A DNA stretch of 64,000 bases from Pseudarthrobacter sp. C4D7 (lineage in GTDB: Bacteria; Actinomycetota; Actinomycetes; Actinomycetales; Micrococcaceae): positions 1 through 64,000 of the forward strand of contig NZ_JABFMW010000008.1 in assembly GCF_013359725.1 (NCBI RefSeq). The letters are read 5' to 3'. Below the pieces are notes generated by a model. The model ran no database searches. It was not told the origin of the DNA and was given only the letters and a program-made list of their open reading frames with translations. Position numbers and translations under genes: made by a program. This document shows positions 8,470 to 16,960 of the stretch, one piece after another. Each line of letters starts with the position of its first letter. Position 1 is the stretch's first letter.

Positions 8470-9362
8470 TGGGAACGCCTTCAGTGCGGGTCATTGATGC
8501 CCACGTCCACGTGTGGGATCCGGCGGTGCTCGACTACTCCTGGCTGGCGGACTCGCCCGGCATGGACAGGCCGTTCCTGCCCGCACACCTCCCGCACACC
8601 AGTGCCAACACCCGGGCCGCTGTTTTTGTCCAGGCCGACTGCCGTGACGACCAGGCCCTGAGGGAAGTTGACTGGGTATCCGGACTCGGCACGGACTGGC
8701 CTCTGCTCGCCGGGATCGTAGCGTTTGCGCCCGTCAGCAAGGGCGACGCCGTCGAGCAGGACCTGTGCCAACTGCTGGAACGGCCCCTGGTCCGCGGCGT
8801 CCGGCAGCTGCTTCAGGACCGCGATGAATCCTTCATTCAGCACCCGGACACCCTGGCGGGCGCATGGCAGGTAGCCGCTGCGGGACTGGTTTTCGACGCC
8901 TGCATCCGGGCAGGTCAGCTCGGAGCCCTGGCGGCCTTTGCCCGCCGCGTCCCCGATCTGGCCATTGTGCTGGACCACATGGGCAAGCCACCCATCGCCG
9001 GCGGTGACGAAGCGTCCTGGAGCAGAGGGATGCGTGAACTGGCGAAGCTGCCCAACGTCGTCGTCAAAATCTCCGGGGCCGGCGCCGAGGCGGACCCGAA
9101 CCGGCCCCTCGCAGCCCAGGCCCTGCCGTTCATCCGGGAGACATTGCGGCTTTTCGGCGCTGACCGCTGCATGGTTGGCAGCGATTGTCCGGTCTCCCTG
9201 GCCCGCCCTGCCGCCTACCAGGACTGGATCACCATCGTCGAAGAAGCCGTGGCTGGCGCCTCCGACGGCGAGCGCGCCAGCGTCATGCACCGGACAGCAG
9301 CCCGCGCCTACCAGCTCACGGAAGCACCAGTAGCGGCCACCACCAACCAGGAGAAGGACTGA
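8469..9362 (+). CDS. L-fuconolactonase (amidohydrolase family)
   Basis: A 297-residue amidohydrolase-2 protein. The metal-binding start DAHVHVWDP, the barrel strand with LDHMGKPP and the terminal metal Asp in MVGSDCPVS match sugar lactonases of the COG3618 group. In this operon it should open L-fucono-lactone to L-fuconate, between the aldo/keto reductase and the dehydratase. It starts at the ATG that overlaps the mutarotase stop. Confidence 0.88.
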   Translation: MGTPSVRVIDAHVHVWDPAVLDYSWLADSPGMDRPFLPAHLPHTSANTRAAVFVQADCRDDQALREVDWVSGLGTDWPLLAGIVAFAPVSKGDAVEQDLCQLLERPLVRGVRQLLQDRDESFIQHPDTLAGAWQVAAAGLVFDACIRAGQLGALAAFARRVPDLAIVLDHMGKPPIAGGDEASWSRGMRELAKLPNVVVKISGAGAEADPNRPLAAQALPFIRETLRLFGADRCMVGSDCPVSLARPAAYQDWITIVEEAVAGASDGERASVMHRTAARAYQLTEAPVAATTNQEKD

Positions 9363-9364
9363 CA

Positions 9365-10336
9365 ATGCAAGCAGAAACCCGCACCATTCCCGGCACGGAG
9401 GTGAAGCTGCCGGTGCTCGGCTTTGGCGGGGCACCCATCGGGAACCTCTTCCGGGAGGTGCCGGAGCAGGAAGCGCTCGACGCCGTCACCGCGGCTTGGG
9501 AGGGCGGCGTCCGGTACTTCGATACGGCGCCGCACTATGGGCTGGGCCTGTCCGAACGCCGCCTGGGCGCGGCGCTGGCCGGGCAGGACCGTGGCAGTTA
9601 TGTGCTCAGCACCAAGATCGGCCGGCTCCTCCGGCCCAACCCCTCGCCGCAGGGTAAGGACACCGAAGGCTTCGACGTCCCCGACGACATCCACCGGGTC
9701 CGGGACTATTCCCGCGACGGCGTGCTGCGCTCCATTGAGGAAAGCCTGCAGCGCCTGCGCACCGACCAGATCGACGTCGTCTTCATCCACGATCCCGACG
9801 ACTACTGGACCGAGGCCGTTGAAGGCGCCGCCCCAACGCTGTCGGCATTGCGCGACGAGGGCGTGATCGGAGCCTGGGGCGCGGGAATGAACCAGTCGGA
9901 GATGCTCCACCGGTTCGTCGCCGAGACGGACATCGACGTGGTCATGCTCGCCGGAAGGTACACCCTCCTGGAGCAGGGCGCGGCGCAGGAGCTGCTCCCT
10001 GCCTGCCTGGAACGCGGAGTCGGCGTGGTCAATGTGGGCGTCTTCAACTCAGGGCTCCTGTCCAAGGAACGGCCCGCCGCCAACGCTACTTACAACTACG
10101 CACCTGCCCCGCAGGAGCTGTTGGACAAGGCGAACCTGCTGGCGGACATCTGCGCATCGCACGGGACCACCCTGCCGGCTGCGGCCCTGCACTTCCCCTA
10201 CGGGCACCCGGCCGTCACCAGCGTTGTCCTGGGCATGCGGACGCCTGACCAGGTGAAGCACAACCTTGACCTGGCTGCCCACCGTGTCCCGGCGGAGTTG
10301 TGGGATGACCTGCGCCGGCGCGGACTGATCGCCTGA
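9365..10336 (+). CDS. Aldo/keto reductase, probable L-fucose dehydrogenase
   Basis: This 323-residue aldo/keto reductase resembles the D-threo-aldose 1-dehydrogenase/pyridoxal dehydrogenase branch (GFGGAPIGNL near the start). The catalytic tetrad is intact: Asp and Tyr in FDTAPHYGLG, Lys in STKIG, His in VFIHDPDDY. By context it oxidises L-fucose at C1 to the lactone with NAD(P), the first committed step. The ATG at 9365 lies two bases after the lactonase stop behind GGAGAAGG. The alternative, a detoxifying reductase, is less likely inside this operon. Confidence 0.87.
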   Translation: MQAETRTIPGTEVKLPVLGFGGAPIGNLFREVPEQEALDAVTAAWEGGVRYFDTAPHYGLGLSERRLGAALAGQDRGSYVLSTKIGRLLRPNPSPQGKDTEGFDVPDDIHRVRDYSRDGVLRSIEESLQRLRTDQIDVVFIHDPDDYWTEAVEGAAPTLSALRDEGVIGAWGAGMNQSEMLHRFVAETDIDVVMLAGRYTLLEQGAAQELLPACLERGVGVVNVGVFNSGLLSKERPAANATYNYAPAPQELLDKANLLADICASHGTTLPAAALHFPYGHPAVTSVVLGMRTPDQVKHNLDLAAHRVPAELWDDLRRRGLIA

Positions 10337-10373
10337 AAGAACACCCACCAACTACCGAGAAAAGACGAGACAC

Positions 10374-11219
10374 ATGAAATTTGCGCGCATAGGTCCTACA
10401 GGCAAGGAAGTCCCCGCCCTGCTGCACGACACGAAGCACTACTCCCTGGAACAGATCGCGAAGGACATCGACGCGGATTTCTGGGAATCCGACGGGCCGG
10501 GAAGAGCCGCAGCAGCACTCGCCGCCGGGGAACTGGCCGAACTCGCCGTTGACGGGGCCCGGATCGGCGCTCCGATCACCCGGCCGTCCGCCGTGATCTG
10601 CGTCGGCATGAACTACGCAGCCCACGCCGCCGAATCCGGCTCGGCTCCCCCGTCCGTGCCCATCATTTTCCATAAGGCCCCCAACACGGTGGCCGGGCCG
10701 TTCGATCCGGTGGCCATTCCGCGCGGGTCCACCAAGACCGACTGGGAAGTGGAACTGGGCGTGGTCATCGGCCGGCGTGCCTCCTACCTGGACTCCCCGG
10801 CTCAGGCCCGCGACCACATCGCCGGCTTCGTCACCGTCAACGACCTCTCGGAGCGCACCTTCCAGCTGGAGGTATCCGGAGGCCAGTGGTCCAAGGGAAA
10901 AAGCTGCGCGGGTTTCTGCCCCACCGGCCCGTACCTTGTGACCCCGGACGAGGTGGACGCCGGCGACCTGCGGCTGCGCAGCTGGGTGAACGGAGAAATC
11001 CGGCAGGATTCTTCCACCCGCGACCTGATCTTCGGCGTGGAGCAGGTGGTCTACGACCTCAGCCAGTTCCTCGTCCTGGAGTCGGGCGACCTGGTCTGCA
11101 CCGGCACTCCGGAGGGAGTAGCCCTGTCCGGGCGTTTCCCCTACCTCAGGGCGGGAGACGTCGTCGAACTTGAAGTGGCCGGACTGGGCCGCCAGCGCCA
11201 GGAATTCTTCCAGGGCTAA
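10374..11219 (+). CDS. FAH-family 2,4-diketo-3-deoxy-L-fuconate hydrolase
   Basis: A 281-residue fumarylacetoacetate hydrolase-family enzyme. It has the short N-terminal domain followed by the FAH core: GMNYAAHAAE, then the metal-site Glu residues in WEVELGVVIG, then VNDLSERTFQ, and the closing TGTPEGVALS loop. In the non-phosphorylative fucose pathway an FAH-type hydrolase cleaves 2,4-diketo-3-deoxy-L-fuconate to pyruvate and lactate. The immediate neighbour, an SDR dehydrogenase, would make that substrate. The exact substrate is inferred from context. Confidence 0.88.
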   Translation: MKFARIGPTGKEVPALLHDTKHYSLEQIAKDIDADFWESDGPGRAAAALAAGELAELAVDGARIGAPITRPSAVICVGMNYAAHAAESGSAPPSVPIIFHKAPNTVAGPFDPVAIPRGSTKTDWEVELGVVIGRRASYLDSPAQARDHIAGFVTVNDLSERTFQLEVSGGQWSKGKSCAGFCPTGPYLVTPDEVDAGDLRLRSWVNGEIRQDSSTRDLIFGVEQVVYDLSQFLVLESGDLVCTGTPEGVALSGRFPYLRAGDVVELEVAGLGRQRQEFFQG

Positions 11220-11237
11220 CCACGAAAGGACCAACCA

Positions 11238-11993
11238 ATGGAGTTTGCGGGTATCAAAGCCATCGTTACCGGTGGAGCCTCGGGGATCGGGGCCGCGACA
11301 GCGAAAATGCTCCAGGAGCGCGGCGCCGACGTCGCCGTCCTGGACCTCAACCCTGACCAGGCCGCAGGAGTAAAAGCGTTCCACTGCGACGTGTCCAGCG
11401 ACGCCTCCGTCCGGCAGGCCGTCGAAGAGGCTGCAGGGCAACTGGGCGGCATCGACGTCGTCGTCAACAATGCCGGGGTGGGCGCCCAGGGAACCATCGA
11501 GGCCAACGACGACGACGAATGGCACCGGGTGTTCGATGTCAACGTCCTGGGCATGGTCCGGGTCTCCCGGGCAGCCCTGCCCTACCTGCGCAGGTCCGGC
11601 CACGCAGCGATCGTCAACACGTGCTCGGTGGCGGCCACTGCAGGACTTCCCCAGCGCGCCCTGTACAGCGCAACCAAGGGTGCGGTGCTGTCGCTCACCC
11701 TGGCCATGGCCGCTGACCACCTGCACGAAGGCATCAGGGTCAATTGTGTAAACCCGGGGACCGCAGACACTCCCTGGATCGGCCGGCTGCTCGCCACTGC
11801 ACCGGACCCTGCCGCGGAACGGGCCGCGCTGGAGGCCCGCCAGCCGCACGGCCGGCTTGTTTCCCCGGAAGAAGTTGCGGGAGCGGTGGTTTACCTTGCC
11901 AGTCCGCTTTCCGGCTCCACCACGGGCGTGGACCTGGCGGTGGACGGCGGCATGCAGGCCCTTCGGCTCCGCCCCCGGACTTCCGCATCCTAG
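11238..11993 (+). CDS. SDR, probable 2-keto-3-deoxy-L-fuconate dehydrogenase
   Basis: A 251-residue classical short-chain dehydrogenase. The NAD-binding TGGASGIGAAT (residues 9-19) is followed by Asp36-type NAD selectivity (LDLNPDQ), the NNAGVG motif, the catalytic Ser in NTCSVAA and YSATK. It ends with DLAVDGGM. It should oxidise 2-keto-3-deoxy-L-fuconate at C4 for the hydrolase encoded just upstream (18-base gap with an AAGGA site). It is the last gene of the fucose operon, and the next gene begins 113 bases later. Confidence 0.88.
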   Translation: MEFAGIKAIVTGGASGIGAATAKMLQERGADVAVLDLNPDQAAGVKAFHCDVSSDASVRQAVEEAAGQLGGIDVVVNNAGVGAQGTIEANDDDEWHRVFDVNVLGMVRVSRAALPYLRRSGHAAIVNTCSVAATAGLPQRALYSATKGAVLSLTLAMAADHLHEGIRVNCVNPGTADTPWIGRLLATAPDPAAERAALEARQPHGRLVSPEEVAGAVVYLASPLSGSTTGVDLAVDGGMQALRLRPRTSAS

Positions 11994-12106
11994 GACGGCG
12001 GCGGCCAGGACCCATCCACCCGGCAAGGCGCTGGTCCTCGGCCGGGATCGGCGGGGACAGCGCAGGGCCGGGGCGCCCCGCGCCCGCCTCACCGTAGTGT
12101 GGTGGC

Positions 12107-13792
12107 GTGACTACCCCGATCTCCGCCCAGCCAGCCCATGACGACAGGGCGTCCGCAGCCGCCGCCAGCCCGGTGGTCCTGTCCCCGGCAGGTCCCGCCG
12201 ACCACTGGTGGCAGTCCGCCGTCATCTACGAGGTATACCCCCGGTCCTTCGCCGACGGGGACGGTGACGGCGTGGGCGACCTTGCCGGACTGATCCACCG
12301 GCTGCCGTACATCGCTTCGCTGGGGGTGGACGGCATTTGGATGACGCCCTTCCAGCCGTCCCCGCAGGTTGACCAGGGCTACGACGTCAGCGACTACTGC
12401 GGCGTGGACCCGCTCTTTGGCAGCATGGCCGACTTTGAGCGGTTACTGGCCGGGGCGCACGCCCTTGGCCTGCGGGTTCTGCTGGACGTGGTCCCCAACC
12501 ACTGCTCGTCTCGGCACCCCCTGTTCCAGGCAGCGCTGGCCGCCGGCCCGGGTTCACCTGAACGCGGACTCTTCCATTTTGTGGAAGGACGGAGCTCATC
12601 GCCGGAACACCCCAGCGACCTGCCGCCCAACAATTGGCAAAGCGTGTTCGGCGGGACGGCCTGGTCGCGGGCGAACCCGGGTTCAGAAACGGACACCGAG
12701 TGGTACCTGCACTTGTTCTCTGCCGGCCAGCCGGACTGGAACTGGCGGAACCCAGCGGTAGGCGATTACTTCGACGGCGTGCTCCGCTTCTGGTTCGACA
12801 AGGGCGTGGACGGACTCCGGATCGATGTGGCCCACGCACTCTTCAAGGCGGACGGGCTACCGGACGCACCGTCGGAAAGTCCTGTGGTGGACGGCCTGCG
12901 CTCCAACCCCTTGGTGTCCGACCAGGAGGAGGTGCATGAGGTGTACCGCCGCTGGCGGCGCCTGGCGGAAAAATACCAGCCCCACCGCCTGCTGGTGGGC
13001 GAGGTAAACCTGGAACCGTCGCGTGCCGCCCGGTACACCCGCGCCGACGAGATGCACCAGGCGTTCGCCTTCGCGTTCGTGAAGCTCGGCTGGGACGCTG
13101 CAGCGTGGGCGCAGGCTGGCAGCGAACTGGAAGAGGCCCGGCTGCTCCACGGCGCAGCCCCCACCTGGGCCCTGGAAAACCACGATATTGTCCGCACAGT
13201 GACCCGTTTCGGCGGCGGCGATCAGGGAGCGCGGCGTGCCCGTGCAGCGCTGGCCGCCCTGCTGGGCCTCCCCGGCGCGGCCTACATTTACCAGGGCCAG
13301 GAGTTGGGCCTGCCCGAAGTCGATGTCCCGGTGGAGGCGCGCGTGGACCCGATGTGGGCCCGCGGCGGCGTCACCCGCGACGGCTCCCGGGTTCCCCTCC
13401 CCTGGACCGAAGACCCTGCCGGAAACCACGGTTTCTCGACGGGGCCCACGGCCACCCCACCGTGGCTGCCGCTCCCGGACGGCTGGGGAGACAACGCGAT
13501 CGAGAGCCAGCAGCAGGACCCAGGGTCCGCGTTGGCGTTTGCAGCCCGTGCCCTTGCCCTGCGGCGGCAGTTGTGGGCTGACGGCACCTTCACGGCGGAC
13601 GACGCCGGCACCTGGCGTCTGCGGGCGGGGAACCTTCTGACGTGCGAACGCAGCCCCCGCTTCCTGGTGGCGGTCGCCATGGGGAGCGAACCGGTGGAGC
13701 TGCCGCCCGGCGTCGTCCTTTTCAGCGCCTTCCCGCTGGAGCAGGAAGGCTGGCTGCAGCCGGACAACGCGGTGTGGCTCCGCCGGTCCTGA
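12107..13792 (+). CDS. GH13 alpha-glucosidase
   Basis: A 561-residue GH13 enzyme of the oligo-1,6-glucosidase/alpha-glucosidase branch (AVIYEVYPRSFADGDGDGVG). Catalytic residues are present: nucleophile Asp240 in LRIDVAHAL, acid/base Glu299 in VGEVNLEP, stabiliser Asp360 in ENHDIV. The QGQELGLPEV loop replaces the more common QGEE. There is no signal peptide, so it acts in the cytoplasm on imported alpha-glucosides. It starts with GTG at 12107 after an unremarkable 113-base gap and may be expressed apart from the fucose genes, to which it has no metabolic link that I can see. Confidence 0.92.
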   Translation: MTTPISAQPAHDDRASAAAASPVVLSPAGPADHWWQSAVIYEVYPRSFADGDGDGVGDLAGLIHRLPYIASLGVDGIWMTPFQPSPQVDQGYDVSDYCGVDPLFGSMADFERLLAGAHALGLRVLLDVVPNHCSSRHPLFQAALAAGPGSPERGLFHFVEGRSSSPEHPSDLPPNNWQSVFGGTAWSRANPGSETDTEWYLHLFSAGQPDWNWRNPAVGDYFDGVLRFWFDKGVDGLRIDVAHALFKADGLPDAPSESPVVDGLRSNPLVSDQEEVHEVYRRWRRLAEKYQPHRLLVGEVNLEPSRAARYTRADEMHQAFAFAFVKLGWDAAAWAQAGSELEEARLLHGAAPTWALENHDIVRTVTRFGGGDQGARRARAALAALLGLPGAAYIYQGQELGLPEVDVPVEARVDPMWARGGVTRDGSRVPLPWTEDPAGNHGFSTGPTATPPWLPLPDGWGDNAIESQQQDPGSALAFAARALALRRQLWADGTFTADDAGTWRLRAGNLLTCERSPRFLVAVAMGSEPVELPPGVVLFSAFPLEQEGWLQPDNAVWLRRS

Positions 13793-13843
13793 ACCGCCCT
13801 GCGTCCTGACCACGAACCAGAGACGGCCCTCCGAAGGGTGGGC

Positions 13844-15223
13844 CTAAGCCTTTTGCTGCCGCCAGAATACGGAAATCCCCAGTGTGATGGCACAGAGCAC
13901 CAGCATGGCAAGGACCATGCGCATCCAGCTGTCCTGGTGCACCCCGCCGGAGGCGAAGACGCCGATCATCACGGTGGCGGTAATCGCCCCCACGTAACGG
14001 CAGGTCTGGTAGATCCCGGCAGCGACGCCCCTGTCCTGCGGCCGGGTGGACAGGAACATGCCTTGGTTCGAGGCGATGCCCACGGTCCCGTACGGGATGC
14101 CCATCAACGCGGTGAGGACCACTACCACCGGGATGGCCAGCGTGCCGGTCAGCAGCCACATGAGGGCGGCCACCACCGTCAGGAGCACGACGCCGGCAAT
14201 CAGCACCCGCCGGACCCCGAACCTTCCCATCGCGGAGACAGCCCAGGGGGTGGCTAGTACGGACATTCCGGCCAGCGGCAGCATCAACAGCCCCACGACG
14301 CCGGGATCGTAGCCGCCGGCCTCCTGCAGCAGCTGCGGAAGGCCGAAGAAGACGAAGTAGTAGACGCTGCTGAAAACGGCGAACGCCAGGTACACCAGCA
14401 TCAGCGGCCGGTTACGGCCCAGCAGCCGCAGGTCCAGGAAAGGCTTGGCGAACCGCAGCTCCCGCCAGGCAAACAGCGCTCCCACCACGGTGCCACCGGC
14501 CAGCATCAGCCAGCGGTACTCCGGGGCCACGTTCAAGGCGGCCATCATGACCAAAAGCAGTGCACTGATGAATCCGGCGATGCCGGGAAGGTCGGAATCC
14601 CGGAGAAGCTCCGCTACGCTGCCGCGTTCCCGGACCTTGTCCGGCGGGGCGGCCTTCCGGACGATCAGCAGCGCAGCGAAGGCCAGCGGAACATTGACCA
14701 GGAACAGGGACTGCCAGCCCACGAAGCCCACCAGCAGGCCGCCCACCACGGGACCCACCGCAGCGGCGGAGGTGTTGGCCATCTGCAGCCGGCCCAGCGG
14801 GCGCGCCGGGTCCACCTTCGCCTGCTGCGCCAGGGCACCCACCATCACCACCGCACTGGGATACGCGGTGGCCGTCCCCAGGGCCATGACCGCCCGGGCG
14901 ACGCAGAGCAGCCCGAAGTTGGGGGCCAGCGGCGCCAGGGCGCAGGTGATGGCAACCAGGCCCATGCCCAGCAGGAACATCCGGCGCGGGCCGAACCGGT
15001 CAGCCAGCCTGCCCATGACGGGCTGGCCGGCGGCGGAAGCCAGGTAGAAGGAGGTAACCACCCAGGTGACGGCAGCGACGTCGAGACCGAAGTCGGCGCG
15101 CAGCACCACCAGGGCCACGGCAATCATGGAAGAGTTCAACGGGTTCAGTGCCGTGCCCAGGCTTAGGCCGGCGACGGCAAGGGCAGTCCGGGGGTTGTTG
15201 CTCACGGTAACAGTCTGGCCCAC
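13844..15223 (-). CDS. MFS transporter, DHA-type exporter
   Basis: A 459-residue major facilitator with 12-14 hydrophobic segments. It has the DHA signature loop GRLADRFGPRRMFLLG after helix 2 and the helix-5 antiporter-type stretch ALGTATAYPSAVVMVGAL. The start may be the GTG at 15223 or the GTG at 15205, as neither has a strong ribosome site. Although it lies near sugar genes it is convergent with the glucosidase gene, and its loops look like those of drug exporters rather than sugar importers. The substrate is unknown. Confidence 0.87.
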   Translation of the reverse strand: MGQTVTVSNNPRTALAVAGLSLGTALNPLNSSMIAVALVVLRADFGLDVAAVTWVVTSFYLASAAGQPVMGRLADRFGPRRMFLLGMGLVAITCALAPLAPNFGLLCVARAVMALGTATAYPSAVVMVGALAQQAKVDPARPLGRLQMANTSAAAVGPVVGGLLVGFVGWQSLFLVNVPLAFAALLIVRKAAPPDKVRERGSVAELLRDSDLPGIAGFISALLLVMMAALNVAPEYRWLMLAGGTVVGALFAWRELRFAKPFLDLRLLGRNRPLMLVYLAFAVFSSVYYFVFFGLPQLLQEAGGYDPGVVGLLMLPLAGMSVLATPWAVSAMGRFGVRRVLIAGVVLLTVVAALMWLLTGTLAIPVVVVLTALMGIPYGTVGIASNQGMFLSTRPQDRGVAAGIYQTCRYVGAITATVMIGVFASGGVHQDSWMRMVLAMLVLCAITLGISVFWRQQKA

Positions 15224-15261
15224 AGGCGCCAGCGGGGACGACTTGCCTGGCCCTGGCGCGG

Positions 15262-16197
15262 CTATTTGCCTGTCAGCCCGACAGGGAACAGCGCATCCTC
15301 CACTGCCTTGGTGAGGTCGCGGATGACGTCGGCCTGGCCGTCATCCGGCACGCCCGCCGGGTTCTCCGTGTAAATCACCAGCGCAAACGTCGATCCGCGG
15401 TAGCTCAGCAGGGCCGCGTCGTGCAGCTCGCCGGAGATTTCACCGTATTTGTGGTGGACGTCCACGCCGGACCGGGACCCCGCGGGGATGAGGTCCTCGT
15501 TGTTGGTGTCCTGCATGTAGCCCAGCAGCTGGTCTGTGTGGTCCTTGTCCAACAGCTCCCCGGCGTACAGCTTCTTCAGGATCAGGGCCATGTCCGCTGC
15601 GGTCAGCAGGTTCTGCTCGGGGTCGTACGTGACACCCAGCGAGGCCGCATAAGCCGTCAGCTGCGGGTAACCCACCGCATCCATCAACAGCAGCCAGGAA
15701 TCGTTGTTGCTGTCGTTGACCATGGCCTTGAGCTGGAAAGCGGCGTCGTAGTCGCCCATGGGATCGTCCAGGCTTGCCTGCCCCAGCTCCACCAGGTGGT
15801 AGTACGCGGCAGCGGTGAGGATTTTCGCGGTGCTGGCTGCGGTAAAAGTGCTTTCGTCGCCGAAGGTCAGCTCAGCGCCCCCAGACACATCAGCGAGCGC
15901 CAGGCCGATGCGGTATTCGTCCGATTCCTGGAGGATTTTGTCCACATTGTCGCGCAACGACGCCGGGGCTGCCGCTACCGGTGCGGCCGGCACCGCCGGC
16001 TGGGCGGGCACCCCAGCGCCCAACGGCGGCCCGGACCGGACCACGGCCAGCGTGAGGGTGCCCACGATGACCAGCAGCACGGCGAGGGCCAGGATCAGCA
16101 GCGTCCTGATGTCCCGCCCCGCACCTGGAGCCGGCTTGCCCGGTGTTGGCTGCGGAGCATCACGGCCCGGTTTGGGCACCACGGGGTGCATGGACAT
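15262..16197 (-). CDS. Membrane-anchored serine hydrolase, beta-lactamase-like
   Basis: A 311-residue protein with a cytoplasmic Pro-rich start, one membrane helix (about residues 32-55), an Ala/Pro linker, and an extracytoplasmic domain of the class A beta-lactamase/PBP fold. The active-site motif STAK (Ser122), an SNN triad in the SDN position and KYG in place of KTG are visible. The relaxed third motif suggests a peptidase-like or accessory role rather than a true beta-lactamase. I start it at ATG 16197; an upstream ATG at 16224 is possible. It is encoded directly upstream of the MFS gene on the same strand. Confidence 0.85.
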   Translation of the reverse strand: MSMHPVVPKPGRDAPQPTPGKPAPGAGRDIRTLLILALAVLLVIVGTLTLAVVRSGPPLGAGVPAQPAVPAAPVAAAPASLRDNVDKILQESDEYRIGLALADVSGGAELTFGDESTFTAASTAKILTAAAYYHLVELGQASLDDPMGDYDAAFQLKAMVNDSNNDSWLLLMDAVGYPQLTAYAASLGVTYDPEQNLLTAADMALILKKLYAGELLDKDHTDQLLGYMQDTNNEDLIPAGSRSGVDVHHKYGEISGELHDAALLSYRGSTFALVIYTENPAGVPDDGQADVIRDLTKAVEDALFPVGLTGK

Positions 16198-16422
16198 ACA
16201 AGGGCTCCTGTCCCGCCTCGGCATTCACAAAACACAGTCAGCGCGGCGTTGAGCCGCGCTGACAGATGCTGATTAAATCACCGGAGGTTGGGAGCTTCCT
16301 GAAGGCGTGCCGGGCGGATCGCGGTGCCGTTCCGCCGACGCACAAAACCGCTGCCGACGCGCTGGTTGCCTCGCGCGGCCCGTATTTCGGCCGCGTCAGG
16401 GAACGGGCGTCCCGGGAAGCAG

Positions 16423-16491
16423 TTTGCGCGTCGAAATCCGGGTGGAAGCAGAAGCCAGGTTGCCTGTCGGGAGACCTTTTGCGCGTCGAAA
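16423..16491. repeat. Pair of 14-bp direct repeats in a 296-base gene-free gap
   Basis: The stretch 16198-16493 between the serine hydrolase start and the acetyltransferase end holds no convincing gene. Within it TTTGCGCGTCGAAA occurs exactly at 16423-16436 and again at 16478-16491, 55 bases apart start to start. I do not recognise the element. The second copy lies just downstream of the acetyltransferase stop, so it could be regulatory, a recombination remnant or chance. Confidence 0.5.
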
Positions 16492-16493
16492 AG

Positions 16494-16847
16494 CTAGCCG
16501 CGGGTGCGGGCGGCGATCGCAGTCTCCAGGAATTCGAGGTGCGCCGGCGCAACGGCAACGGCACTGGGCAGGTATTCCGAGTGCTTGGCCAGGAACTTCT
16601 TGATGAAGGGGCATACCGGGACGATGCCGATGCCGTCCGCCACGGTGCTGTCCAGGGCAGCCGTGGCCAGTTGGCTGGCCAGGCCCTGCCCGCCGTATTC
16701 CTCGTTGATCACCGTGTGGTAGAAAATCCGCTGCGGCGACTCCCCGCCGTCGTACTCCTTGTATGCCGCTTTGCCGATCACATTGCCGGCATCAAGAATC
16801 TCAAAGCGTTCGCGCCCGGGGTTGTGGCGGACGGTGATGTCGCTCAA
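16494..16847 (-). CDS. Small GNAT-like acetyltransferase (CG type)
   Basis: A 117-residue protein matching the short Gcn5-related family typified by human GATD/YidJ-like proteins: EEYGGQGLASQLATAAL is the acetyl-CoA loop, and VPVCPFIKKFLAKHSEY is the family's typical C-terminal helix. The start is a TTG at 16847, six bases after a perfect AAGGAG. The upstream ATG at 16886 has no such site, so the shorter protein is preferred. The acetyl acceptor is unknown. Confidence 0.88.
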   Translation of the reverse strand: MSDITVRHNPGRERFEILDAGNVIGKAAYKEYDGGESPQRIFYHTVINEEYGGQGLASQLATAALDSTVADGIGIVPVCPFIKKFLAKHSEYLPSAVAVAPAHLEFLETAIAARTRG

Positions 16848-16960
16848 GGGAACTCCTTCAGTTGCGGGGTGGTGCTGACCGTGCAAAGCCTAACCCGGCA
16901 CGGCCGGCACTTATTTCCGCAGGAGGCGGCTCCCTGGCGACATCCCCGTCCGCGCCCGCG

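Noticed and set aside
10215..12092. 625-codon minus-strand frame across the end of the fucose operon
   Set aside because: Shadow frame of coupled plus-strand genes with intact catalytic motifs.
13844..15223. MFS gene as the fucose importer of the nearby operon
   Set aside because: It is convergent to the operon and has drug-exporter-type motifs. No evidence ties it to fucose.
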